Source: Pontimicrobium sp. SW4 (lineage in GTDB: Bacteria; Bacteroidota; Bacteroidia; Flavobacteriales; Flavobacteriaceae). Taken from it: a stretch of 64,000 nt of DNA. The stretch lies in the NCBI RefSeq assembly GCF_039954625.1, contig NZ_CP157199.1, forward strand, positions 2,170,001-2,234,000, read 5' to 3'. The first letter of the stretch is position 1. Every line of letters begins with the position of its first letter. A model generated the notes under the pieces. That model saw only the letters and a program-made list of their open reading frames with translations. It did not search any database and had not been told where the DNA came from. This document shows, piece by piece, positions 44,509 through 53,042 of the stretch. The position numbers and the translations under genes are program-made.

Positions 44509-45714
44509 ATGAAAACACTATTCAACAATTACTTAAATACTTTTAGAGGGCTCTCTAAAGAAGTTTGGTGGTTATCATTAATTACATTAATAAATAGAGC
44601 AGGAACCATGGTTATTCCATTTCTCTCTTTATACCTAACAGAAGATTTAAATTTCACACTTAAAAATGTAGGTTGGGTTATGACCGCATTTGGCTTAGGT
44701 TCAGTCGCAGGTGCTTGGTTAGGAGGAAAATTAACAGACAAAATTGGGTATTATAAAGTAATGGTATATAGTTTATTCTTAACAGGCATCATGTTTATTT
44801 GTTTGCAATTCTTAACAACTTTTGTTTCTTTTTGTATTGGAATTTTTGTCGTTATGGTTGTGGCAGATATGTTTCGACCTGCAATGTACGTAGCCTTAAG
44901 TGCCTATAGCAGACCAGAAAATAAAACGAGAAGTGTAACGCTAATTAGATTAGCTATAAATCTTGGTTTTTCAGCTGGTCCAGCCATAGGTGGTATTATT
45001 ATTTCCACAGTAAGCTATGCTGGATTATTTTGGGTGGACGGAATCACTTGCCTTCTGGCAACCATTGTATTACTAAATGTTTTAAACCCAAAGAAATCTA
45101 AAACTCTTGACGAAATTAAGGTTGAAAATCCAGATTCTGCATATAAAGATATTCCATTCATTATATTTTTAGGAGGAATGCTACTTTTTGCTTTAATATT
45201 TATACAGTACTTCTCGACCATGCCATTATATTATAAAGATGTTCACGAGTTAACTAAAATCGATATTGGATTACTTCTTGGAATGAATGGTTTTTTGATT
45301 TTTATATTAGAAATGCCCTTAATTAAATGGCTAGAGAATAGCAGATTTACTATTAGCGGACTAATGCTCTTTGGAGCCATACTAACAGGACTAAGTTTTG
45401 TGGTTCTAAACATGACTTCATGGATTGGTATTTTAGTAATTGGGATGATATTAATGACTGTTGGAGAAATGATTGCCTTTCCATTCTCAAATACCTTTGC
45501 AATGCAACGCGCTAAAAAGGGCAATCAAGGTGAATATATGGCACTTTATAGTATTGCATTTTCAACTGCGCATATATTCGGCCATAATTTAGGAATGCGA
45601 ATGGTAGATAATGTTGGATTTGACAATACGTGGCATATAATTTCACTAATAGCAGCTCTTTGTGTGTTTCTATTTTTCATATTAAAACAATCATTAAAAA
45701 CAAGTAAACTGTAA
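44509..45714 (+). CDS. MFS transporter (MdtH/YdeE-like)
   Basis: A 401-residue major facilitator with twelve predicted helices. The loop 2-3 signature GGKLTDKIGYYKVM is the classical MFS motif A, and motif C-like GFSAGPAIGG lies in helix 5, typical of drug/H+ antiporters. Substrate unknown. It is preceded by an attenuator-like leader and overlaps the VOC gene by one base (TAATG), so the two are coupled. Confidence 0.85.
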   Translation: MKTLFNNYLNTFRGLSKEVWWLSLITLINRAGTMVIPFLSLYLTEDLNFTLKNVGWVMTAFGLGSVAGAWLGGKLTDKIGYYKVMVYSLFLTGIMFICLQFLTTFVSFCIGIFVVMVVADMFRPAMYVALSAYSRPENKTRSVTLIRLAINLGFSAGPAIGGIIISTVSYAGLFWVDGITCLLATIVLLNVLNPKKSKTLDEIKVENPDSAYKDIPFIIFLGGMLLFALIFIQYFSTMPLYYKDVHELTKIDIGLLLGMNGFLIFILEMPLIKWLENSRFTISGLMLFGAILTGLSFVVLNMTSWIGILVIGMILMTVGEMIAFPFSNTFAMQRAKKGNQGEYMALYSIAFSTAHIFGHNLGMRMVDNVGFDNTWHIISLIAALCVFLFFILKQSLKTSKL

Positions 45715-46091
45715 TGAATTTAAACCAAATAACCCTTCCATCTTTAGATGTTGAAAAAGCAACATCATTTTATAAAACCTTAGGTTTAAATCTTATTGTC
45801 AATGCTTTACCACGTTATGTGCGTTTCGAATGTGCTGATGGTGATACAACATTTTCAATTCATAAAGTAGATAAATTGCCCAAAGGAAATGGCGTCACAA
45901 TCTATTTTGAAGATGAAAATTTAGATGAGTTAGTTTTAAATTTAAAACAAAAAGGAATTACCTTTATAAGCGATCCAGAAGATAAATCTTGGCTATGGCG
46001 TGAAGCACATTTAAGCGACCCTGATAGCAACCATATTATTTTATATCATGCTGGTAAAAACAGAAAAAATCCACCTTGGAGAATTAACTAG
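45714..46091 (+). CDS. VOC/glyoxalase-fold protein
   Basis: A 125-residue protein of the vicinal-oxygen-chelate fold: NQITLPSLDVEKATSFYKTLGL at the start, a second beta-alpha module and the C-terminal HLSDPDSNHIILYHAG. Likely metal ligands are the His/Glu of these motifs. Members include glyoxalases, dioxygenases and antibiotic-binding proteins; which applies is not clear. Coupled to the MFS transporter, hinting at detoxification or resistance (inference). Confidence 0.8.
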   Translation: MNLNQITLPSLDVEKATSFYKTLGLNLIVNALPRYVRFECADGDTTFSIHKVDKLPKGNGVTIYFEDENLDELVLNLKQKGITFISDPEDKSWLWREAHLSDPDSNHIILYHAGKNRKNPPWRIN

Positions 46092-46092
46092 T

Positions 46093-46183
46093 TCTCGATA
46101 CTAAATTGCTTTGCAATTTCACTCGAACAGACAAAATATAAAAATGTCACATCGAGTGATTTTTGAAGAAAATCGTATCGAGA
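46093..46183. repeat. Dispersed palindromic repeat, copy near the VOC gene
   Basis: TCTCGATAC (46093-46101) / GTATCGAGA (46175-46183) outside, and ACTCGA (46121-46126) / TCGAGT (46152-46157) inside. The sequence TGTCA..TCGAGTGATTTTT and TATCGAGA matches the element at 59.3 kb, so they belong to one dispersed family. Confidence 0.6.
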
Positions 46184-46202
46184 TGCAATAAAAAATATTC
46201 AA

Positions 46203-46973
46203 ATGAAAAATATTTTATATATCATAATCCTAAGCTTTATTGTAAGCTGCAACTCAAGTGAAAAAAGAAAGGAAGAGCAAATGAAAATGTGGGAAGAAAG
46301 AATTGAAGAGTATAGATCAATTACAAAGACTCCTCCAAAACTAGAACCCAACAGATACAATGTGGCTTTCTTAATTATGGATGGCACATTTAACACCGAA
46401 CTCACAGCGCCCTTCGATATTTTTCAACACACCATTTTTCGAGAAGGCATTAAAGCTATGAATGTATTTACAGTAGCAAACACCAATGACGCTATAACAA
46501 CTTTTGAAGGTATGCGAATTCTTCCAGATTTTAATTACTTGACAGATGAATTACCATTGATTGATATATTGGTTGTGCCAAGTGCTGAAAATCATTTAGG
46601 GAAAGACCTTGAAGATGAAGCTATGATAAACTTTGTAAAGCAAATTGATAAAGAAGCAAAATTTGTTACCTCACATTGCGATGGTGCTTTTGTATTAGCA
46701 AAAGCAGGATTGCTTGACAATGTTATCTCAACCACTTTCCCAAGTGATATTGATAAAATGCGTGATATGTTTCCAAGTTTAGATATTCGTAAAGATGTAC
46801 TCTTTGTGCATGATGAAAAATATATTACCTCTGCAGGAGGTGCAAAAAGTTTTGAAGCTGCCTTATATTTATGTGAATTCCTTTATGGTAAAGAGGTTAC
46901 GCAACAACTTGCAAGCGGATTAGTAATTGATTGGGATGTTAAAAATGTACCTCACCTTGTTATAAAAAAATAA
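46203..46973 (+). CDS. DJ-1/PfpI-family lipoprotein
   Basis: A 256-residue lipoprotein (lipobox LSFIVSC). After a short charged linker (to about 50) comes the DJ-1/PfpI fold: VAFLIMDGTFNTELTAPFDIF, the nucleophile elbow with Cys in SHCDGAFVLAKAGLLD, and ITSAGGAKSFEAALYL. This resembles the DJ-1-like domain in AraC-type GlxA regulators, here free and attached to the membrane. Catalytic activity is plausible but the substrate is unknown. A dispersed repeat precedes it. Confidence 0.8.
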   Translation: MKNILYIIILSFIVSCNSSEKRKEEQMKMWEERIEEYRSITKTPPKLEPNRYNVAFLIMDGTFNTELTAPFDIFQHTIFREGIKAMNVFTVANTNDAITTFEGMRILPDFNYLTDELPLIDILVVPSAENHLGKDLEDEAMINFVKQIDKEAKFVTSHCDGAFVLAKAGLLDNVISTTFPSDIDKMRDMFPSLDIRKDVLFVHDEKYITSAGGAKSFEAALYLCEFLYGKEVTQQLASGLVIDWDVKNVPHLVIKK

Positions 46974-47125
46974 TATTCCAAATCAAGGAAGTCTAACTTA
47001 AAAGACACCTTAAATAGGTTTAACAATTTCTCTTATCATTATTAAAAATGTTAAAAATTATTCATTTAATTCTAAAACAACAATTAATAGTTATTTTTAG
47101 GTTGTATTTTCTTAAAACCAACCAA

Positions 47126-49675
47126 ATGAAACTAACAAAATTCGTTTTTGCCATAGCCTTTTCTGTGCTTATGGTAAATTCTGCAACTGCACAAGATTAC
47201 TTTTTTAAGGATAAAGCACCTTTTGATGCTTCAATCCCAACACCTGAAGAATTTTTGGGTTATCCAATTGGAAAACAACATACGAGACACGATCAAATTG
47301 TTGCTTATTTCTACAAACTAGCCGAAGTATCCAATCGTGCCAAAATAGAAGTTTATGGATACACGCATGAAAGACGTAAGCTAGTTATATTACATGTTTC
47401 TACTCCTGAAAACCTTAACAACTTAGAATCAATAAAATCTGAACACTTAAAATTTGTTGACCCTAATCAGTCGCCAACAAATTATAATGATGTTCCTGTG
47501 TTTATTCAGTTAGGTTATAACGTTCATGGCAATGAGCCTTCAAGTTCTGAAGCTGCTTTACTTACTGCTTATACTTTAGTGGCTTCAAATAATCCTGAAA
47601 TTACCAATTACTTAAATAATTCTGTCATTTTTATTGACCCAACAATTAATCCTGATGGAAGAGATAGACATACACAATGGGCAAACCAATTTCAAGCAAA
47701 ATCTTTAGTATCAGATGGTACAGATGCTGAACATAATGAAGCATGGCCTAGAGGTAGAACCAATCATTATTGGTTCGATTTAAACAGAGATTGGTTATTA
47801 GCTGTAAATCCTGAAAGTCAAGGAAAGCTTAGTTGGTATCACCAATGGTATCCAAACGTAGTGACCGATTTTCATGAAATGGGAACAAATAGCAATCACT
47901 TTTTTGAACCTATGAAACCTATTGGCTCTCAAGATCCAATTATGCCAAAAGAAAATTATGAAGATTTAAATAACATGTTCGCTCCTTATTTTGCTAGTGC
48001 CTTAGATAAAATAGGATCTTTTTACTACACGAAAGAGTCTTTTGATGGCACCTATCCAGGTTATGGAAGTTCTTATCCAGATTTACAAGGTGGATTAGCA
48101 TTGCTATTTGAACAAGCAAGTTCTAGAGGTCATGTGCAAGATACCGATTATGGAAAAATGACGTTTGCTTTCACTATTAGAAATCAATATGTTTCTGGAA
48201 TTGCGACTATAAAAGCAGCTGTTGAAAACAAAGCATATTTGAGAGAATACCAACAAAAGTTCTTTAAATCTGCAATGACTAAAAAAGCACCAACAGGATT
48301 CTCAGCATATGAGTTTGGTGATGCCTATGATATGAATAGAAACAAAGCATTTGTTGATTATTTATTGAAACATAAAATAAAAGTCTATAAAAACGGAGAC
48401 AAGTATACAGTACCATTAAAACAACCACAGCATAGAATGGTACAAACCATGTTTGAGACTTACAATAAGTATAGAGATAGTGTCTTTTATGATGCTTCAG
48501 CTTGGAGTGTTGCTAATTTTTACAACATGAAATATCGTGGATTAAAAAGCGCTAATTTAGGCGTAGAAGTAACTCCAGAAAACAACACAGTAACTGTTGC
48601 TAAAGTACAACCAGCTGATTACGCTTACATTATAGATTATGATGACTACAATGCGCCTGCAGCTTTATATTATATGCAATCTAAAGGATTAACAGTAGCT
48701 TCAGCATTTAAGCCATTTTCAATAAAGACCTCAAACGGAAATAAAAGTTTCAATTATGGTACACTTCTAGTACCTGTAAGTAAACAAAAAAAATCTAGTC
48801 AAGAAGTTTATAAAATTATTTCTGATGCACAATCAAAATATAATGTACCAATGTACACCACAGATAGTGGTTATAGCTTAACAGGAATAGATTTAGGGAG
48901 CAACAATTTTAGAGCACTAAAAAAACCTAAAGCTGCAATGCTTATTGGTGATGGCGTAAGTTCTACAGAAGCTGGCGAAGTTTGGCACTTACTAGATACT
49001 CGTATACATATGCCAATTACAAAAATTCAAATGAGGAGTTTTAGAGGCGCAAATCTAGACAAATATAACACCTTAGTAATGGTGTCTGGAAGTTACAGCG
49101 AATTAGACTCTATACAACGCCAAAAATTAAAAAACTGGGCTTCTAAAGGGAATACTATTGTAACAATTGCTAGTGCTTCAAAGTGGGTAATTGATAAGAA
49201 ATTAGTTAAAGAGCAACTTACTAAAAAGCCTAAACCAAAAAAGGATGAAACTCCAAAAGCAGTTGAAAGAAAACCTTATGTAGATGCAGGCGAAAATATG
49301 GGTAGAGAACGTTTAGGTGGTTCTATATTTGAAGTAGACTTAGATTTAACTCATCCATTAGGGTTTGGTTATCGTTCTTCGTCATTACCAGTATATAAAA
49401 ACAATAATGTATTTATCGCTCCAAGTAAAAGCCAATATAGCACTGTTGCTAAATATACCGAGAATCCACATATAGATGGGTATATTTCTAACACTAACTT
49501 AAACACCTATTTAAAACCATCAGCTTCGTTAATAGTAAGCCCGATAGGACGAGGAAGAGTTATTATGTTTGCTGACAACCCTAACTTTAGAGGTGCTTGG
49601 TATGGCACCAATAAATTATTTTTAAATGCATTATTCCTTGGGAATAGAATATCTGTTCCAACAGAAAGAAATTAA
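47126..49675 (+). CDS. Secreted M14-family zinc carboxypeptidase
   Basis: An 849-residue protein with a signal peptide (MKLTKFVFAIAFSVLMVNSATAQ). The M14 catalytic domain shows the zinc motif HGNEPSSSE (HxxE), the substrate-binding INPDGRDR, the late zinc His in TDFHEMG and a catalytic Glu candidate in LLFEQASSRG. The remaining 450 residues form a beta-rich, GATase/DUF-like C-terminal region (for example SGSYSELDSIQRQKLKNW) common in Bacteroidota M14 proteins. The upstream frame from 47048 would place a long N-terminus before the signal peptide. The amidohydrolase gene follows after 12 bases. Confidence 0.85.
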   Translation: MKLTKFVFAIAFSVLMVNSATAQDYFFKDKAPFDASIPTPEEFLGYPIGKQHTRHDQIVAYFYKLAEVSNRAKIEVYGYTHERRKLVILHVSTPENLNNLESIKSEHLKFVDPNQSPTNYNDVPVFIQLGYNVHGNEPSSSEAALLTAYTLVASNNPEITNYLNNSVIFIDPTINPDGRDRHTQWANQFQAKSLVSDGTDAEHNEAWPRGRTNHYWFDLNRDWLLAVNPESQGKLSWYHQWYPNVVTDFHEMGTNSNHFFEPMKPIGSQDPIMPKENYEDLNNMFAPYFASALDKIGSFYYTKESFDGTYPGYGSSYPDLQGGLALLFEQASSRGHVQDTDYGKMTFAFTIRNQYVSGIATIKAAVENKAYLREYQQKFFKSAMTKKAPTGFSAYEFGDAYDMNRNKAFVDYLLKHKIKVYKNGDKYTVPLKQPQHRMVQTMFETYNKYRDSVFYDASAWSVANFYNMKYRGLKSANLGVEVTPENNTVTVAKVQPADYAYIIDYDDYNAPAALYYMQSKGLTVASAFKPFSIKTSNGNKSFNYGTLLVPVSKQKKSSQEVYKIISDAQSKYNVPMYTTDSGYSLTGIDLGSNNFRALKKPKAAMLIGDGVSSTEAGEVWHLLDTRIHMPITKIQMRSFRGANLDKYNTLVMVSGSYSELDSIQRQKLKNWASKGNTIVTIASASKWVIDKKLVKEQLTKKPKPKKDETPKAVERKPYVDAGENMGRERLGGSIFEVDLDLTHPLGFGYRSSSLPVYKNNNVFIAPSKSQYSTVAKYTENPHIDGYISNTNLNTYLKPSASLIVSPIGRGRVIMFADNPNFRGAWYGTNKLFLNALFLGNRISVPTERN

Positions 49676-49687
49676 AAAACTCATACG

Positions 49688-51241
49688 ATGAAAAAAATAG
49701 TTATTTTATTAATATTTTCTTTGGGATTACAAGCCTTTTCTCAAGACAATTACAAAGGCGAAGGTCCTTTTTCACAACTCATCATTAGAGGGGTTATGCT
49801 TATTAATGGTGATGGTTCGCCACCAAGAGGTCCAATGGACATAGTTGTTGAAAACAACAAAATTGTAAACATGCAAATTGTTGGATATCCTGGGGTTGAA
49901 ATTAATGAAAGTAGAAGGCCTAAGCTTAAAAGCGGTGGAAAAGAGTTAGATGCGAATGGTATGTATTTGCTCCCTGGTTTTGTTGATATGCACGGTCATA
50001 TTGGTGGTGGTGCGCAAGGCGCTAATCCTGAATATGTGTTTAAACTTTGGATGGCTCACGGTATTACAACCATTAAACAACCTAGTGGACGTAATGCTAT
50101 TGAATTAAAACGCCAAAGTGCTGCCAACGAAATTGTAGCTCCTAGGATTTTTGAGTATACAGGTTTTGGCTCAGGAAGTGATAAACCTATTAGTACACCA
50201 GAAATGGCAAGAGCTTGGGTAAGACAAAATGCAAAAAATGGTGCTGATGGCATTAAGTTTTTTGGTGCAGAACCAGATATTATGGAAGCCGCTTTAGATG
50301 AAAATAAAAAATTAGGGCTAAGATCGACTGCTCATCACGCACAATTAAGTGTTGCAAGATGGAATGTACTACATTCTGCTAGAGCAGGAATGACCTCTAT
50401 GGAGCATTGGTATGGTTTACCTGAAGCTTTGTTTAATGATAGAACAGTTCAAAACTATCCGTTAGACTACAATTATCAAAACGAACAACACCGTTTTGAA
50501 GAAGCTGGTAAGTTGTGGCAACAAGCAGCTGAGCCTTACTCTGAGCATTGGAATAATGTAATGAATGAGCTTTTAGAGTTAGATTTTACGCTTGATCCAA
50601 CCTTTAATATTTACGAAGCAAGTAGAGATTTGCAACGTGCTCGTCGTGCAGAATGGCATGAAACTTACACTTTACCATCGCTTTGGAAGTTTTACGAGCC
50701 TAGTAAAATTAGCCATGGTAGTTATTGGCATTATTGGGGAACCGAACAAGAAATTGAGTGGAAAAAGAACTACCAATTATGGATGACCTTTGTAAACGAA
50801 TATAAAAATAGAGGTGGACGTGTAACTGTTGGTACAGATTCTGGTTTTATTTATCAGTTGTATGGTTTTGCTTATCCTCGTGAACTGGAATTATTACGTG
50901 AGGCTGGTTTTCATCCTTTAGAAGTGATAAGAGCAGCAACTTTAAATGGTGCTGAAGCTTTGGGTTGGGACGATAAAATTGGTTCTGTACAAATTGGTAA
51001 ACTTGCCGATTTTGTAATTATTGAAGAAAATCCATTAGTAAACTTAAAAGTTCTTTATGGAACTGGAGCCATTAAACTTACTGAAGATAATGAAGTTGTT
51101 AGAGTTGGCGGTGTAAAATACACTATTAAAGACGGTATTATTTATGACGCAAAACGTTTATTAGCTGATGTAAAAGCTATGGTTGATGCTGAAAAAGCAA
51201 AAACAAATTGGACACTAAAACAACCTGGTGTTAAAAACTAG
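49688..51241 (+). CDS. Secreted amidohydrolase
   Basis: A 517-residue metal-dependent hydrolase with a signal peptide (MKKIVILLIFSLGLQAFSQ). The amidohydrolase barrel has DMHGHIGGG (HxH), a likely carbamylated-Lys or metal position in DGIKFFGAEPD, His in STAHHAQL and SMEHWYG, and Asp in VTVGTDSGF, with the C-terminal GKLADFVIIEENP. It is tandem with the M14 peptidase, so they may act in sequence on exported peptide-like substrates (imidazolonepropionase/dipeptidase-like, inference). It converges on the Lrp-type gene, overlapping by four bases. Confidence 0.88.
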   Translation: MKKIVILLIFSLGLQAFSQDNYKGEGPFSQLIIRGVMLINGDGSPPRGPMDIVVENNKIVNMQIVGYPGVEINESRRPKLKSGGKELDANGMYLLPGFVDMHGHIGGGAQGANPEYVFKLWMAHGITTIKQPSGRNAIELKRQSAANEIVAPRIFEYTGFGSGSDKPISTPEMARAWVRQNAKNGADGIKFFGAEPDIMEAALDENKKLGLRSTAHHAQLSVARWNVLHSARAGMTSMEHWYGLPEALFNDRTVQNYPLDYNYQNEQHRFEEAGKLWQQAAEPYSEHWNNVMNELLELDFTLDPTFNIYEASRDLQRARRAEWHETYTLPSLWKFYEPSKISHGSYWHYWGTEQEIEWKKNYQLWMTFVNEYKNRGGRVTVGTDSGFIYQLYGFAYPRELELLREAGFHPLEVIRAATLNGAEALGWDDKIGSVQIGKLADFVIIEENPLVNLKVLYGTGAIKLTEDNEVVRVGGVKYTIKDGIIYDAKRLLADVKAMVDAEKAKTNWTLKQPGVKN

Positions 51242-51681
51242 ATTGGTCTTTTTATTGGATTGTTTTCTATTACATCTGATAATACAATCTGCGTTTTTGT
51301 TTCACCGTAAGTTATTAGCTGATCTATAAATTGTTCTAGATGTTGTTGATTTCGTAACACAACTTCTAGAACAATATTTTCGTTACCAGTTATACGGAAA
51401 CAATTAATGACTTCTTCAAACGATTTCACCTTTTCTAAAAATGGTTTTAAGCGTCCCATAAAAGCTCTTAAAGTGATAATTGCTTTTAATTGGTAGCCCG
51501 TTTCTTTATATGACAATTTTGCGTAATAACCATTAATTACACCTGCATCCTCCATTTTTCTAATACGTTCGGCAACTGCAGGCGATGATATACCCACTTT
51601 TTTAGCAATATCTGTATTAGATTGCCTTGAATTTTCTTGTATACATTTTAGTATACTCCAATTAAGTGAATCTAACTTCAT
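51238..51681 (-). CDS. Lrp/AsnC-family transcriptional regulator
   Basis: A 147-residue DNA-binding protein. Residues 1-60 form the AsnC-type HTH (LDSLNWSILKCIQENSRQSN, DIAKKVGISSPAVAERIRKMEDAGVI), and residues about 65-140 the RAM ligand-binding domain (AIITLRAFMGRLKPFLE, NCFRITGNENIVLEVVLRN). It would respond to an amino acid. It is convergent with the amidohydrolase and divergent from the hypothetical gene at 51798. Confidence 0.92.
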   Translation of the reverse strand: MKLDSLNWSILKCIQENSRQSNTDIAKKVGISSPAVAERIRKMEDAGVINGYYAKLSYKETGYQLKAIITLRAFMGRLKPFLEKVKSFEEVINCFRITGNENIVLEVVLRNQQHLEQFIDQLITYGETKTQIVLSDVIENNPIKRPI

Positions 51682-51797
51682 ATTTTAAAGTTTAAAAAGT
51701 AAATATATTAATATTTAAAGTAAAATCGATATTTTAATTCAATTTTTAAATACAACATATTTAGTTTTAGGAGTAATTTTGAATGATTGCTAAGAAA

Positions 51798-52193
51798 ATG
51801 ATTTATACTACTCCATCACATTTATCTAATTCGCCTATCTATACTAAGGCGCTGGAAATCTTTTCGTTAACACGAAAAATATCTCATTATTTGAATTATG
51901 ATTTATCTAATTTAAAAACTGATGGTACAGAAGACGAACATGTCTATTTTTCGGGTGATATTGTACAGCAATCTGAATTATTAGGTCCAGAAATTATTAA
52001 GGCAGAAGTTGAATATTATAGAGATAGAAAACAAAAACATGCAGATAGAGTTGAACGTTTATCAAAAATGCTATATAATAACTGTAAACGTTTAGAACAA
52101 TGTAATAGTAATGGTAAAGATTTTCTTCCTATTCTTAGAAAAGAGCTAAAAATGTTTAGAAAGCTACAACGTAATTGGATGTTAACGTTATAA
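51798..52193 (+). CDS. Conserved hypothetical protein, possibly leaderless start
   Basis: A 131-residue helical protein with no membrane segment and a basic C-terminus (MFRKLQRNWMLTL). No family is known to me, but I recognise it as a conserved flavobacterial hypothetical. A perfect TAATTTTG -7 box (51774-51781) lies two bases before the in-frame ATG at 51783, which would make that start leaderless or untranscribed. I therefore favour the second ATG at 51798 (MIYTTPSHL), about 15 bases after the box. Confidence 0.6.
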   Translation: MIYTTPSHLSNSPIYTKALEIFSLTRKISHYLNYDLSNLKTDGTEDEHVYFSGDIVQQSELLGPEIIKAEVEYYRDRKQKHADRVERLSKMLYNNCKRLEQCNSNGKDFLPILRKELKMFRKLQRNWMLTL

Positions 52194-52194
52194 G

Positions 52195-52734
52195 TTAACT
52201 ACAAATTTTACAATCTTCTTTGTCTTTTATTTCTCCCACCAAATGTCCTTGTTGATTCATTTTAAAATCGCAGCATTCCATATAACCTTGCGCTATTAAC
52301 TTTCTTGCTCGTTGAATTCTAGATTTAGCAGTAGGTATTGGTAATTTTAATTGATTTGCAACCTCAGCTTGCTTCTTACCTTTAATATCAGCTAGAAATA
52401 AAGGGTCACGATACTTTTTTGGAAGTTGTTTAATGATACCATATAGACAATCTTTTTCATCATGAACTTTAGGGTTCTCTTCAGTTTGTACGTTATATTC
52501 CTGAAATTCGGTATCATTTTTACTTGTTCTGAAATAGTCTAACATGGTGTTTCTAGCAATAGTAAAAACCCAAGATTTTAGTTTTTCATGATTTTGAAGT
52601 GACTCTAACTTTGTATGAATTTTAATAAATGTATCCTGCAAAACATCATTAACTGCTTCATCATTTTTTATTCTTGATAAAAGAAATTGTTTAATGTCTT
52701 GGTGATATGTTTCCCAAACTTGATTTGTATTCAT
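52195..52734 (-). CDS. sigZ: ECF sigma factor, SigZ type
   Basis: A 179-residue extracytoplasmic-function sigma factor. Region 2 is visible in FLLSRIKNDEAVNDVLQDTF and WVFTIARNTMLDYFR, and region 4 in LPKKYRDPLFLADIKGKKQ followed by VANQLKLPIPTAKSRIQRAR. The C-terminal tail carries four Cys (YMECCDF and EDCKICS) and one His, suggesting a metal-binding tail as in SigZ-type proteins. The Cys-rich micropeptide gene lies 54 bases upstream in the same direction, forming a likely two-gene operon. Confidence 0.87.
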   Translation of the reverse strand: MNTNQVWETYHQDIKQFLLSRIKNDEAVNDVLQDTFIKIHTKLESLQNHEKLKSWVFTIARNTMLDYFRTSKNDTEFQEYNVQTEENPKVHDEKDCLYGIIKQLPKKYRDPLFLADIKGKKQAEVANQLKLPIPTAKSRIQRARKLIAQGYMECCDFKMNQQGHLVGEIKDKEDCKICS

Positions 52735-52788
52735 GATAGTAAAATGAGCACTGCAACTTTAGTTACAATGCTCATATAAAATTAAGAT

Positions 52789-52890
52789 TTAACAATTACA
52801 ACCACTACAGTTACAAGATTCGCAGGTACAATTTTTACATTGCCCATTTGCACAACTATCGCAAGTACAAGTACATTCTTTATTTTTCAT
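52789..52890 (-). CDS. 33-residue Cys-rich metallothionein-like peptide
   Basis: A short ORF with ATG at 52890 and TAA at 52789-52791. The 33 residues contain 11 Cys at 6, 8, 10, 13, 18, 21, 23, 26, 28, 31 and 33, in CxC and CxxC spacing, with only Asn, Thr, Ser, Gly, Lys, Glu, Asp, Gln and Ala between. This composition is that of small metallothioneins: no hydrophobic residue other than the start Met and one Ala. The gene is on the same strand as sigZ, 54 bases upstream of it. A 10-bp inverted repeat (52923-52945) lies 33 bases before it. Not previously listed among the larger ORFs because of its size. Confidence 0.75.
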   Translation of the reverse strand: MKNKECTCTCDSCANGQCKNCTCESCNCSGCNC

Positions 52891-52922
52891 GATTATTGTT
52901 TTTATATTACATCTATAAGACG

Positions 52923-52945
52923 ATGCATCTTTAAAAAAGATGCAT
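52923..52945. promoter_or_regulatory. Inverted repeat upstream of the Cys-rich/sigZ operon
   Basis: ATGCATCTTT / AAAGATGCAT, a perfect 10-bp stem with a 3-base loop, 33 bases before the Cys-rich ATG and about 100 bases past the icmF stop. It has no T run on the minus strand, so it could be an operator or a weak terminator. Confidence 0.45.
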
Positions 52946-53042
52946 TTTATAATAACTTTTTAATAAGATTCCGAAGCAAGTTCAGAGTAAGTAATATTCA
53001 TGCTTTTTAAATACTCAAGCTTTTCATAAAATGAAATCCTGC

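Noticed and set aside
52923..52945. Rho-independent terminator of icmF
   Set aside because: The stem is good, but no T run follows on the minus strand, so it is kept only as an inverted repeat of uncertain role.
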